Counted from the first letter of the stretch, positions 33,449 through 46,250 are shown. The stretch is DNA of 64,000 nucleotides from Limnanthes douglasii subsp. nivea (GCA_036936605.1 JAUPFV010000004.1:185584807-185648806), one strand, 5' to 3'. Numbers and translations are program-made. Notes: generated by a model not told the origin, from the sequence alone.

Positions 33449-35921
33449 ATTACAACATACCAACAACTAGCATGTACATGTATGACAGTTTATTTCCTCA
33501 AGATATATATACAAATATATATTGTTAAACTCTTTAAATTTATCCAGATGAAATTAATATAAAAAAGTCAAGATGAACTTTATATGGTTCGGTTATTTTA
33601 AAGAAAACATGATACCAATATTAATTTACCCCCACTTCATGTGAAACTATAAGTACAGCTACAATATGAGCATATACCCAACATCTTTTATAGTTTCAAG
33701 TAGTATTCATCAAGGTCTACAGCCAAAAATATAAGTTAAATCAACTTAGTATACATCCAGGTGTACAACCAAGAATATAAGGTTAAATCTTTAAGTTGAT
33801 TATATATATTTAAGAACATAAGTCAAAGATCCTATAACACTATTAAATTTCCGGAAAGAATGTAGCTATATAAAATTTTACTCTTAACTTACAAACAAAA
33901 ATTTCACCCAGTGACTTGTATGTTGGCAACAACCAAATCGTTTCAGTCAAGGTAAAACAGGGCAACAATCTTTCCATATGATTACTAGATATAGACTCAT
34001 ATGACTTCGGCAGAAGTAAATCTACTTTGTACTCTATTTCCCAAATGACAATAACAGATACGGCCTCCCAAAAAGGACAGTAGAACACACGTCAAAAGCC
34101 AAATCCAGACTATACTCTATATATAAAAATAGATATTGCCACTTTATAAACTTATACCTCAATCAATTCCTATAACTTATTCAAACATATTAGTGACTAA
34201 TCAAATTTCGCTAGAAACAATCTTCAGAAGATAATTTGTACCAACTAAAGACACATCAAGTACGAATTCCTAATCTAGCTAATACAGGCCTTTAAAATTT
34301 AACAGCAACTATAAGAAATGTAGAAGAACTTCAAGATCATTAGTTAACAAAATTGAACCTAAAGAACAAAAACAAAGCTGCTGAAAAGTTTAATCAAACA
34401 AAAAGCTCAAAATCAATTCTCATCAATAATTTAACATAAGTTACCATAAGTTTCAAACTAGAGAAACTATATCGAGCTTCAGACTAACGTGAACTCTACA
34501 TATTCGCAGATATACATCCCTAACCATCACAAAAGCAACAAAAAGCAAAATCGAAATACAAAATAGAATATATATAGATCTAACGAGATGAAACTGATTG
34601 TAGTTCCTAGAGCAAGATTGAAGAAACCACAGAGCAACGACGAAGAAAGACGACAGAGCAAGCTGCAGATAAACCTATTAGCGTTAAATTTACGGTTTCT
34701 CAAAAGGGTATTGAAAGATTGAGTCCAATGTACGCAGTTGAACTGCGAAGTTTATAAAAGAGAGACACAGCCTCACTTAACCTTCCATTGTTTGCAAAAG
34801 TATGGATTGTTGATGTGAAAATCGAGTCATTACATTCTCAGGGATCTTCTTTCATTTGATCGATTACTACTTTCAGTTCAGGAATATGATTTGATTTCCC
34901 AATGATACCGATCATAATGGCGTAGATTGAGCCCTTATGGTTATAGTTAGGGTATTTCTCTTTCACGCCCTAGAATATCTGTAGAGCTGTTAATAGGTTT
35001 TTCTGGGTTTTGATGATTTGAGAGAGATGGGCTGATGTTAAAACTCTTGGCCATCACACGCTCATGCTTATTCAACTCTTAAAACCCAGAATTTGAATAC
35101 ACTAGTCTACCCACGATGAAAAAAAAAAAACTTGGCAGAAAAATCATAAATGACCTGAAACAGGAGGTAGTTGTGGAGCTATTATCGGCAGTGGGATAAA
35201 TCCCGTATAAAGCGGAACGGAGACGAGCAACGGCGGTAATGGAGAAAGCAACGGCCAGCGGCGAAAAGTAATGGCAGAAAAGGACGGTGGAGGCGGAAGG
35301 CTGGACAGTTGTTTCTATAATAAAAATTTTCGGGTAAATGTAATATTAGTCCTTTCACTTTTACATTGTTTACCAAAGACCAATGCCAACCCGAATCTAA
35401 TATTAATCCGAACTATCCTATAAATAGGATCTTTCATTTAAAAAATAAAGGGTAAATTATAGATAAGGGTTTAAGAGCAAACAATTGCCATTTACTATAC
35501 ATATTTTCAAATATTGTTTAGGGCTTAACTAGACTATTTACCCTCTAAAATTTAATAATATTTTAAATATTTTTAGTTTATTATGTAAAATATTTTTTAT
35601 AATATATTTTTAAAAAAATTTCTTTTTCTTTCTTTTTCTAGTTTTATGATAGTTGTTGTACGATTCTATTTTCTAATTTTATGATAGTCGTACGATTTCA
35701 TAGTAGCATAATAATAATCGGCGACGATTCAACTACATTTCGGTTTTTTGTTTTTCTTTTGTTTTCGTACGATTTTGATTGTATTTTTATTTGATTTCGA
35801 CGTTTGATTTTGGATTTTTGTTTAGATAAGTCGATTTTTATGTTTAAGTAACTCAATCTTTTATTGTGCTTTATATTTCTGTTTAGGTAACTCGATTTCT
35901 GTTTTTTCATGATTTTTGGTT
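33449..35921. other. Non-coding interval
   Basis: Unique AT-rich sequence. It shows a degraded AT microsatellite near 33500-33530. A GC-richer patch at 35180-35310 has no family signature. Confidence 0.5.
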
Positions 35922-36042
35922 GGCTAAAGCTATTTTCTCCATGTTATTTTTTATTTCCTCCATCATTTGAAAAATCCTCCATTATGTTATTTTCTCCATA
36001 AAGGAAGTTACAAAATTGCCCTTTTACCCATTTTTTCTTCAC

Positions 36043-36139
36043 ACAACTATTACTCTAACATATCCATCCAATTTAGTACAACAAAACTCATCAACTATTA
36101 CTCTAACATATCCATCCAATTTAGTACAACAAAACTCAT
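36043..36139. repeat. Short tandem duplication
   Basis: Two adjacent copies of about 49 bp, each containing CTATTACTCTAACATATCC and ending ACAACAAAACTCAT. Confidence 0.9.
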
Positions 36140-36419
36140 TCTTCACCCTAGAGAACTACCTTACAAAGAAGAAAACCCATTTTTCACTTATCACTACCTT
36201 ACAACAGCTGATTCGAAGATAGAGAAAGCTTGGAGAAAGAAATTCTAGGTTCTTCCCCATTATCAAATTTAGGGTTTGTAGTTAGATTTTGTTGTTCGAT
36301 TTCGATTAGGGTTTGAAGTTAGATTTCTATGTTAGATTCGATTAGGGTTTCATTTGGGGTTTGATTTCATTGTTATAATCGATTAGGGTTTGATCTTGGG
36401 TTCGCCTTGGGATATCTTA

Positions 36420-36516
36420 CTATTCTGAATTTTTTTTTGCCCACTGAGCATGTGATTCCGAGTAGGGCACTCGGAATCACATGCTCAGTGGGCAAAAAAA
36501 AATCAGAATAGTGTAT
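36420..36516. repeat. Long near-perfect hairpin
   Basis: Arms of about 45 bases: ACTATTCTGA(A)T(T)n GCCCACTGAGCATG on the left and its complement on the right. They meet at GATTCCGAG TAGGGCA CTCGGAATC. Only an indel or two in the T tract breaks the symmetry. Confidence 0.9.
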
Positions 36517-36815
36517 GTGATTGATATTGTAGATGGATGGTAGAAAAAAGAAGAACCTTTTAGGTGGTTATAAAACAGGGATTAGAAGTCTGTACTACGT
36601 CTCCGTAAGTGCACCTTTGGTTGAACTATTCAATACGGTAAATGCTAAAAGATCGTTAACACTTGGTAGCAAACAGGTTTAGGTGTAGACATGTGTACAA
36701 ATAAATTATGTTGCCTACTTTTTTCGTATCTTATTTATCACAGAATTGAAGAGGGCAATAGGTTGATTATATTTAATAGCGAGCACCATACTTTTCTTAC
36801 ACTGGTATTTTACAG

Positions 36816-37048
36816 TTGATTCCGAGAGGGCCACTCGGAATCAAGTGAAATGTCCCAGTAAACAAATTATCACATAATTTAACGAGACAAAGGGTTTGCA
36901 GCTGATTCCGAGTGGCCCTCTCGGAATCAGTTGCACATTTTTTTAAAAAAATTGCAACTGATTCCGAGTGGCCCTCTCGGAATCAGATGCACATTTTTTT
37001 TAAAAAATTACACCTGATTCCTAATTCCCGGCTCAGAAATAGTTGTTT
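36816..37048. repeat. Array of GATTCCGAG palindromes
   Basis: Palindromes built as GATTCCGAG-(n)GGGCCnCTCGGAATC-like dyads occur at about 36820, 36902 and 36958. A decayed one is near 37014. The hairpin centre at 36453 has the same core. Spacing between the second and third is 56 bases, with a shared T/A-tract linker. Confidence 0.88.
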
Positions 37049-37804
37049 TTTTTTCAGAACTGTAAAAACGGGTTTAGCTGAAAAAAAATAAGTTTCGAAA
37101 TAGGTATTTTCAAGCTACAAAGTTGTAAAACGTAAAAACAAGCTTAAATTACATTGTTTGTCGATTGAGTGCTGTTCTCCGGCTTTGTTTGGGTTTCTTC
37201 ATTTTCCATGATTAATCTTCAATAAAATTGAAGTTTTTTGTTTTAGGGTTAATTTTAGAGGTAGAATCATATATCTTGGATTAAAGTTAGGTTAATGCTG
37301 TGTTTTTTCATATAAGACTTTTAATTAGATAAATGGCATCTAGTGATAAATTTGAAATAAAAATAAGGGTAATTTGGTAAAAGCAAGTCACTAGTGTTTT
37401 TGAAAGTTTGAAAGATGGAGGAAATAAAAAATAACATGGAGGAAATAGCTTTGGCCTTTTTGGTTTTCATCTAGTATTACTTTGATTTTGTAGTTGAAAT
37501 GTTGTATTGTAGTAAGGTTTTGATCGTTTTTAGTGTATTTTTGTGTTTCAAGAAAATTTGGTTCGATAAATGGTTTGTGACGTAAACAAAGAAGATGAAG
37601 TTCGGAAAGATGTGAAACCTTTTTCCTTTAAATATTGATAGACGCGAAACATGTGTATTTTTCAGCAGCGATAGTTGCGCAGCCTATTGTTTTTTTATAA
37701 ATACAGAACGTTTGTATTTTTTGTATTGATAGACGTGAATCATATTCTTTACTGTAATGATATATGCAAAACCTATGTATTTTTCTGTCTAATGTAGATA
37801 CCTG

Positions 37805-38083
37805 ATGTCTAGAAGTCGATTGTGTATTTTTAAACTAAATAACGAACTTGAAATATATGATCTTGGTATGTTTGATGTTTTTGAAGATATTTTTAAGTTT
37901 GTTTTAAGTAGCTATAATGCATTGGTTCAGAGTAAATTCATATTAAGATACTGTTGTGGTGACCTAAAAAACGCTACCTTAGGTTGTGATAGTGATTTAG
38001 TTGTTTTGGTATTAGTTGTTGATATTTTGGATGTTTCAACTATTATTATTAATGTTGAAGGTGATGTTATAATTAAACATTAA
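37805..38083 (+). CDS. Hypothetical 92-residue ORF
   Basis: An open frame with FILRYCCGDLKNATLGCDSDLVVLVL, vaguely like the PB1-like N-terminal module of plant Mutator transposases. It has no partner exon and no second domain. It overlaps, on the other strand, the donor side of the exon at 38091. It may be chance. Confidence 0.25.
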   Translation: MSRSRLCIFKLNNELEIYDLGMFDVFEDIFKFVLSSYNALVQSKFILRYCCGDLKNATLGCDSDLVVLVLVVDILDVSTIIINVEGDVIIKH

Positions 38084-38090
38084 AATTTAC

Positions 38091-38192
38091 CTCAAGGCCT
38101 ATATATAGATGGTCAGTTAGTGGCTCATCCTCGTCCGAACAAAAATCTTCCAGCTTGCAGCTAAAACCATCGTTATAATCACTTAAATCCAT
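38091..38192 (-). pseudogene. Possible first coding exon, FAR1-like
   Basis: An ATG at 38192 gives 34 codons, acidic (FCSDEDEPLTDHLYIGLE), ending exactly at a GTAAAT donor. EPxxxxxYIGxE is how many FAR1-related plant proteins begin. No further exons are seen downstream, so it is either an orphan exon or chance. Confidence 0.3.
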
Positions 38193-38690
38193 CGTATGAA
38201 CTGGATTTGGAGATATTTTCTGGTTTTTTGGGTTTATGTCTAGTTTTATAGAGATGGGTAGTTGAGAGAGAGAATAAAGAGGGTAGAAGTGAGTTAGGTG
38301 GAAAAAATAAGATTTTTAATATATAGGGGTAGTTTGGTAATTTGACATTCATCTCTCATCTTTTTATTGATAATTTTTTTTTGCATAAAATAAAATATCT
38401 TCGATTTAAATTTTATCTTAATTTAAAGATAACATAGTTAAGCCATAACTTAGAACCAACATCCTATATGGTCTAACTAATAATCTCACAAACACCATTA
38501 ACTTACCAATACTTTTTTTCATTTTAGTTTAACACTGTTTTAGTTGTGGGCTATATCCAATTCAAAAAAACATATCTTGAAAGAAATTTATTCTCTTATG
38601 AGAGGCGGCACCACCCATAGATTTTCATAAATATAATTCTTATAATATTTTTTCTATCACGCCGACCAAATTTTCTTAAATTTTTTTTGA
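38193..38690. other. Non-coding interval
   Basis: AT-rich sequence with no recognised feature. Confidence 0.4.
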
Positions 38691-39240
38691 ACTTATCTAT
38701 TCACGCCAGCGAGCATCATATATCATATATCATATATCACATATGGAACTCGATTTGATATTGTGAAATCTTTCACAAATAATTTATTATTCATTGAAAA
38801 TTTAGTAATTATGTTTTATATAGTCAAATTCGGTTGCCATCGTTTGTAAAAGATCAAATGAAGAGTTTTATTCATCATTAATCAAATGAAGAGTTCTCAT
38901 TAAAACGTACGATACATGTATGATTCCACCATTAATCAACTATTTAATATACTCGTGTCTTAGACCTTATATGTCTAAACTTCCCACTGTAAATACCATT
39001 ATAGGCTTTACCAAAGTTAATTGACTTTCAGAGTATTTGATTGTCATGTTTCTCTTCGAAGTGAATGAGATCTCTTACAATAGTGTTTTTAACCATTCAA
39101 CCTTTTCTTTTTCATTTCGTCCAATGTTATGAACTCATACTCTATAACTCATAATTTATAGTTGAATGAGATATACATATTTGCTTTTTTGATTCACATT
39201 AAATAACACCTCATACTAAAGTGAACACCAACCTTGTAGT
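38690..39240 (-). pseudogene. Copia-B RNase H, downstream part
   Basis: The minus strand next to the copia-A insertion reads LVFTLV and CESKKQICISHSTINYEL. This is the Ty1/copia RNase H pattern (xVFTLGxGxISWxSKKQxxxxxSTxExE). It completes the fragment at 43642 onwards, so copia-A sits inside this domain. The left end of copia-B is not defined. Confidence 0.7.
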
Positions 39241-39399
39241 TGTAAAATAATGAACAAAGGAGAGAAAAGAGAACGACTAGGGTTTTGTAGTATTTAGAAA
39301 GCATGTGTCGATTACATAATGTAGATGATGTTATTTATAGACATAATAAAAGGCTAACGGGCTTGGGCCTTATATCTCAAACACCCTCCCTCAAACTCA

Positions 39400-42300
39400 C
39401 AATGTAATAGTAATAAGCATTGAGAGTTTGTCACAAAGAAAACGAAACCGCGTTGTTAACTGAGCGTTCGTGAAAGTATCGGCAACCTGTAAAGATGATG
39501 GAACATATGGAAGCGAGATGGTGTCGATCTGAAGATGATGCTGAGTGAAGTGACAAATCTATTTCAATATGTTTCGCTCTCTCATGAAAAACAGTATTCT
39601 TTGCTATCTGCATGACGGTTTTGTTATCACAATGTAGGGAAGTGGGTTTAGTAACATTAACTCTCGTATCTGCAAGAAACCATCGTAACCAAACAATCTC
39701 ACATGTGGTGACGACCATAGCACGATACTTAGCTTCAGTAGACGATCTAGAGACAACCTCTTGTTTCTTGCTTTTCCATGATACTAATGAATGTCCAAGA
39801 AAAATACAGAAGCCAGTAGTAGACTTTTGTTCATGAGGATCACTATCCCAATCAACACCGTTATAGGTGCGTGGTTCAAGTGAAGAGGTCGAGAGAAATA
39901 AAATACTCTAGAACTGAATGCCACGAAGATACCTCAATATTCGAAGAACAACTCCCCAATGGACGGATGTAGGAGCAGTAACAAACGGACTAACCACATG
40001 AACAACATAAGCGATATCTGGTCGAGTAACTGTAAGGTAGACCAAGCTCCCTACAAGAGTTCAATATAGAGTTGGGTCTGACAAAGAAACGCCATCAGTT
40101 GGAGAATACCAAGCATTAGCTTCAAGAGGGGTATCTACCATCTTGTTATCAGAAAGTCGCGCTCGCTCGAATGAATCAGATATATATTTTATATGAGAGA
40201 CAATATAACCTTTTGGAGAGTGAGCTACATCAATACCTAAAAAATAACGTAATAGTACCAAGTCTTTTATTGCAAAACACTGAGCCAAATTACGTTTTAG
40301 TGTCTCAATACCATCAATATCATCACCTGTAATGATCATATCATCTACATATAAGGATAAAAGAATTCGTCCTGCACTCGTACATCTAATAAATAAGACA
40401 AAATCATGATTACTAGCAAGGAAACTAAGTGAAGTAATAGTTGTAGAGAATTTTTCAAACCAGGCACGAGAAGCTTGTTTAAGACCATATAAAGCTTTCC
40501 TAAGTCGATAAACTTCACCTGGTTGGTGAGAAACACCTGGAGGAGGGGTCATGTAAACCTCCTCACGAAGATCACCATTCAAAAATGCATTTTTGACATC
40601 TAGTTGGAAGATTTTCCACTGGCGAACGGATGAGACGACAATAAGAGTACGAACTATCGTCATTTTTGCCACTGGAAAAAATGTCTCATCATAATCCAAA
40701 CGATACTTCTGTGAATACTCTTTTGCTACAAGACGATCCTTATATCCTTCAACTAACCCATCAGACTTTGTTTTAATTTTAAAAACCCATCGAGATCCGA
40801 TTATATGGTTTAACTATATACCATGTATGCGTCTGATAAAGAGCGATAAGCTCTTCGACTATTGCATTTTGTCAACGAGGATGAGAAACAGTTTCTTTAA
40901 ACGACTGAGGTTCATATAAATCATATATTTTTGCTATGAAAAAGACGAAAGGAGCTGAGTAAGATGAATACGCAAAATCTGGTAGTTTGGTAGACTTACT
41001 TATACGAGTAGATCTTTTGAGGGGTGGAGTTGGTGGTTCACTAAAAAAAGAAGTTGAATCATGCCTTGATGGAGCAGAAGTAGTATGAGATGTACTCGAT
41101 GTCTCAGGAGCTGACATATCAATGGGTATGTCACTATTAGTTTCAAAAGGATAAATAGTATAAAGTTTGGTACTTCTTATACCATGTGATTTTGCTGGAA
41201 TCGAATAAAACGGGATATGCTCAATAAATGTAACATGTCGAGAGACATAAAGTTTCTGACTAGTGGGATCAAAACAACGATAACCTTTTTGTCTAATATC
41301 ATATCCCAAGAAAACACATATTGCGGATTTAGGCCCCAATTTGTTGCGTTCTACATGAGGACGAATGACAAAACATGTGCATCCAAACGCTCGTTGGAAG
41401 AATAATCTGGAAGTTGTTTGTATAACTTCTGAAATGGAGACATCCCTGCATTATGAGCAGTGGGAATTCGATTAATCACATACACAACAATATGAATTGC
41501 TTCTCCCCAAAATATGGTAGGAACCTCAGCAGATAAAAGCAAAGAACGAGCAGTCTCAATAAGGTGACGATGTTTTCATCTACAATGCCATTCTGCTGAG
41601 GGGTGTCAATGCAAGAAGACTGATGTATGGTACCATCAGATGCAAGTAACTGAGTAAAATCATTGGATTTATATCACCCTTAAGTCACACCTAAAGCATT
41701 TTATTACAGCAGAATGTCGAGTCTTAACCAGTGCCCGAAATTCTCTATAAATTCCAATGAAATCTTATCTCTGTTTTATAAGGTAAACTCAAGTATATCG
41801 AGTATAATCATCGATGAAAGAAACATAGTAGGACGAACCACCCTTTCTGGAGACAGGAGATGGACCCCGGACATCAGAATGAATAATATCAAACGGAGCA
41901 ATAGAAAAAGTGACACTTTCATTAAACGGTAACGCCAAAAATTTTGCAAGTTTACAACCACTACAATCCGAGATATTACAAGTGTTTAACTGACCTAAAG
42001 CACCTGTACAGATTAGAAATTTTAAACGTGATGCAGATACATGTCCCAAGCGAGAATGCCAAAGATAAAACTTAGACGATGAGGGATTTAAACAAAACGA
42101 AGACAAATCAACACTAGAGGCAGCAATATCAGTCAAGTATGTTTTTCCACTATCAACATCATAGACATCCACATCTGTTACTTCGAGTTTCTCTAAAACA
42201 TAGAGTTCCCCTATTTTACGACCCGTCTCAATCACTCTATGAGTCTGTTGATTTTGTATAGCACAAACAGAATCAGAAAACAAGACACAATAACCAGATT

Positions 42301-42578
42301 TGCACAATTGGCTAACCGAAACAAGATTCAAAGCAAGGGTAGGAACGTAGTAAACATAAGATAAACGATATATGGGGGGTACAAATAGAGCCAATAACCT
42401 CTACTGACATTGGTGTAACACTAGCAGGAGACAACGAAACAAAGTTCGACATGTGAGGTGACATATGATGAGACGCACCCGAATCCAAAATCCACAATGA
42501 TGAATTAATACCTAAAGTGGAAGACGATGACATACCTGAATGATATGCAGATGTAGACATAACAAAAAATTTATTCAA
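39400..42578 (-). pseudogene. Copia-A pol (protease, integrase, RT, RNase H)
   Basis: From 42578 down: protease with WILDSGASHHMS (active DSGA), then a pre-integrase zinc segment (YLWHSRLGHVSASRLK, CSGCKLAK), then integrase (DIIHSDVRGPSP, SFIDDYTRYT; the region 41351-41640 holds a PQQNG-type block). The C-terminal part is 41339-40872 (CVFLGYDIRQKGYRCFDP). The reverse transcriptase is 40699-40061 (IFQLDVKNAFLNGDL, YGLKQASRAWF, LYVDDMIITG). The RNase H is 39718-39431 (TTCEIVWLRWFL, HCDNKTVMQIA, FHERAKHIEID). Frameshifts separate the parts, although the RT segment is open with its YVDD intact. Confidence 0.9.
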
Positions 42579-42589
42579 CTTGTTACTAG

Positions 42590-43488
42590 TAGATTGTCGA
42601 AATTCAGTTTACCCTATCGTATTCGTAATAAGATCAAACTATTCTCCCCGACATTAATTCAAACTAAAATCGCAATCAAAGTCCAAATTAACAGCCTTTG
42701 CCAGAAAAAACCTCTTATCAATGCTTAAATCGAAATTCAAATTAATCGTCTGCCATTAAATTACGACACTAATCAATTCACCAATTAATTCTTTGTCAAT
42801 TTTACCACCAATTCAATTCACAATTTTACCATTTAATTCCTCCAATTCAAACTATTCTCCCACAGTTTTATCATTTAATTCCTTCAATTCAAACCATTCT
42901 CCCCGACCTTAATTCAAACCGTAATTTGTGGCCGCAATTTTACCAATTTTGTTTACTACATTACTTCACTCGCCGCAATTTTATCAATTTTGTTTACGAC
43001 ACTAATTCAAACGGCAATCTACCAATTTTCTCACCGCAATTTTACCAATTTATTCATTTACAAATTGTACCTATCTACGACATTAATTCAAATTTTCTCA
43101 CCGCAATTTTACCAAAATATTCATTTACGAATTGTACCAATATTTTACCCATAATTCACATTTTTACTAGGAACCAGTATCGACTTTTCTGTCCCGAATT
43201 TTAGCGGTTAACACCTCCTACGTTACTTCTCTTTCCAATTAATAGAGTCCATATCTAACGGTTTTCGGAATCGAATTTTAACCAAAGATCTATACCAATA
43301 CACTATCCAAAATTTCTGAATAGATCTAAAATATATATGAATAAATCTAATTCCAATATTTGATACGAAACCAAATATTTATTAGACTACAAAATAGAAT
43401 CTAATTCCAATATTTAATACGAAATCAAATACTTGTTAGACTACGAAATGTAAAGTAGCAAAGATTATTATTTCCGGCTTTAATATCA
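42590..43488. repeat. Low-complexity spacer where gag should be
   Basis: Between protease and the primer site there is no gag core or zinc knuckle. Instead, imperfect repeats of CCGCAATTTTACCAATTT and TTAATTCAAAC recur from about 42730 to 43150. Confidence 0.75.
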
Positions 43489-43641
43489 TGTAAAATAATG
43501 AACAAAAGAGAGAAAAGAAAGCATCTAGGTTTTGTATTAGGTTTTGTATTATTTAGAAAACATGTGTCAATTATATAATGTAGATGATCTTATTTATAGA
43601 TATAATAAATGGCTCACGAGCTTGGAATTATATCTTTAACA

Positions 43642-46250
43642 ATAGTAAATTTGTTATCACTTAGACTAAAGATCCAACTTAAGTTTGTGAATTCCTCAAG
43701 TACTTTTAGGAAAATTTAAATATTGAAGACACATATTTGTTATTGTCTTCAAGTATCCAAAAACCCTTCTAATTGCATTTCAAAATTCAACAATTAGATT
43801 ACTAGTAAAGTAACTTAATATACACATCTAAAATGAAACATATATTATGGTGCATAAAGATACTTAAATACTTTATATAACATAAATGCATATAAATGAG
43901 CTCGTCTCTCATTCTTTCTAAAGTCTAAACTATTATTAAATGGCATACATTCTTATTTGAATGCTAGATGTTTATATTATCAAATATGTTTTTAATGTAA
44001 TGAGTTTGGCTTATTGAAAACCCCTCCCTACCTCTGCATATTTGTATTCCTAAAATAGTATATATATCTTCAAGATATTTTGTCTTATAGGTAAAATACA
44101 TAACCCTCTTAGTTTTAATAATTCATGTTATTACTCAATATAATTATATAAATATATATATATATACACAGATAACCGCATCATCGCACAACCTTAATGT
44201 ATAAATACTTGTCCGTCATATTGTGTCTAAAGTCACTAGATTCATTCGCATGCTTGAACTTTTTATGACATTTCTTAAGTGCTTACTTCCGACCATATAA
44301 TAAATTAAGAAGCCTACACGCGTTTGTTTTATTTTCCGGAAGTAAAAAAACCTTAGGGTTGTTGATTATAAACTTCATCATCGAGATCTTTATCTAATAT
44401 ATTAGTTTGATAATTATTCGATGAATTTTTTATATTCATGCAATTAAATAGAGAATTTTTTTCTTAAAGTTCTAGCAGCGGGAGTAAATGTGTCAAATTA
44501 AGATATTGTATATTTTTATGAAAAACCACTGGGTACTTATCTTGCCTTAAACTCTTGATAATTGAATTTATTTCATCGTTGATGACATCTTACCAAAATA
44601 TAGAATCTCGAGAATATATTGTTTCTTTATAAGATTTTGGGTCGTTTAAAAAAAACATTACTAGAAAGTTTGGTGTGATTTTTTCACAATGTTTTATACC
44701 AAGTAGAAATAAATATTTTGAGTCTATCTCATCAAATCCTCAATTTTTAGGTATTTTATCCTTTTCTCTTAGAGATTCATGTGGTTTCTCGATTTCCATT
44801 ATGTTTATTATCATTAAATAACTTGGATAAAGAACTCATTTATAGATTCAAATACAATGTTGGAGTCCTAGTCTAATAATTGTATACCAAACACACATCT
44901 TATAGATTTTGGACCTTACTTTATCATTTTATATCCATGCTTTTACCAACTGATAAGCATCCGCACACTTAAATATCCAATATATGGTTTTGTTCCATTC
45001 CATAACTCATATGGAGAGTTTGTTTTTAAATACGATTAATAAGATGACATGCAATTAGAACATTCTCACCTCATAAATTTATATGCAACTTATAAATAAC
45101 TAGGATAGTGTTGGTCATCTCAATTAAATTTTTATTTTTGTATTCAGCTAATCCATTTTTTGTTGAGGAATGTAAAGGACCAAACAATGATGAATTATTC
45201 CTTGCTCTTTGTAAAACCTAAATAATTCTCATGAAAAAATATTTCCCATGTTTGTTACTATGTAAGATTTTAATCATAATGTCAATTTAATTTTCAACTT
45301 ATGAATATCTTAAGCTTGTTAAGAGCCTTATTTTATGTTTAAACAAGTAGGAATAAGTTGATTAGTCATCTACTAAATTCATAAAAGTATGGTTTATTCA
45401 TACACGTCAAGATATTGATTAATTCAGATATATCAGTGTATATCAAATCTAATAAATCCATACATCTTTTTACGGATTTATAAAGATTTTAAATCATTTT
45501 TAATTTTTGACATAATTCATTTTTTTATACAACCATAAATCACAATTTGTAAGTATAATTTTAACAAATTTATTTAGTGTACTATGACTTATAAGTAAAA
45601 GTCTATTATGACACGGTAAATAATCATTTGAAGAGCGAGAGTAAATATCATTTTTCACTTCATCAATAATAAAATCACTAATACATAGTTACACAATGTT
45701 AAGAGTATCAATTTCCAGTAAAGGTACCATCTTTTCGACAAAAAAGATTACCAGATTTGTACACAAACCAAAATCTAACTTTAGCCAATAGATCACCATA
45801 AACTATTTTTTTTGTTCATTTTTGACATGTTTTTTTTATTTGTGCTTATTTTGTGATGTCGTCATCTTCCATTGTTTTGAATAATTATTTATTATAGAAT
45901 ATAACAAACAAAATAAAAGACTACAATTTTTTCCCTCATGAAAATGTACAAATGGAAGTCATGTCAATTTTATTGACATAAATCACTATTATGACAGTCT
46001 CTTCCTCAGTGAAATTTATGCTCTCGTGTTTCTTCTTAAGATTCCAATTACGAGCAAAGTGGTGCACTTTCCTACAAACAAAACATTTTTTTTTTCATTT
46101 TTATAGATAATATTATACTCTGTAAAAAAATGACTATTGCATGGCCATTTTTTTGTTATTAAATTCTATAGTATTCATGCTACTAAAAATCTCATTTTGA
46201 TTTTTTTTTGCATATTTTTAGTTTCCAGTTTTTTGGATCCTCAGATTTGC
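43642..46250 (-). pseudogene. Copia-B, old Ty1/copia remnant
   Basis: The minus strand holds, in order from 46090: a zinc-knuckle relic (CFVCRKVHHFARNW, last Cys lost), an integrase segment near 45180 (IPQQKMD, LAEYKNKNLIEMTN), its end near 44960 (YELWNGTKPYIGYLSVRM), the reverse transcriptase start near 44570 (DVINDEINSIIKS), RT at 44300 (NKRVWKLNLLYGRKQALKKCHKKF), and RNase H up to 43642 (SWIFSLSDNKF). There are many stops and frameshifts. It is clearly older than copia-A, which interrupts it. Confidence 0.75.

Larger units (their letters stand above)
35922..37456. mobile_element. Non-autonomous Mutator-like element with palindromes
   Basis: A 1,535-bp element. Ends are GGCTAAAGCTATTTTCTCC and, inverted, GGCCAAAGCTATTTCCTCC. 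The TIRs match over about 43 bp. Perfect 9-bp direct repeats TTTTTGGTT flank it (35913-35921 and 37457-37465). No transposase is present. Inside are a 49-bp duplication, a cluster of AGGGTTT motifs (36270-36400), a 45-bp-armed hairpin and a set of GATTCCGAG palindromes. A short frame at 36533 (MDGRKKKNLLGGYKTG) before a long AT-rich part may be captured gene sequence. Confidence 0.9.
39241..43641 (-). mobile_element. Copia-A, gag-less Ty1/copia element
   Basis: LTRs of 143 bp (39241-39383) and 153 bp (43489-43641) share TGTAAAATAATGAACAAA starts and end in CA. The flanks GTAGT (39236-39240) and ATAGT (43642-43646) are a 5-bp duplication with one mismatch. A CCCTCCCTC polypurine tract (on the minus strand GAGGGAGGG) borders the left LTR. 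The right LTR is followed inward by a degraded primer site (TGATATTAAAGCC, compare TGGTATCAGAGCC). Very short LTRs recall the Ale-type copia lineage, an inference only. Confidence 0.88.

Noticed and set aside
35182..35376. Minus-strand 64-residue frame
   Set aside because: No homology signal; GC-richer patch only.
36260..36410. Interstitial telomere array
   Set aside because: AGGGTTT motifs are scattered about 40 bases apart, not tandem.
42926..43204. Plus-strand 92-residue frame in copia-A
   Set aside because: Translation of low-complexity repeats, opposite to the element.
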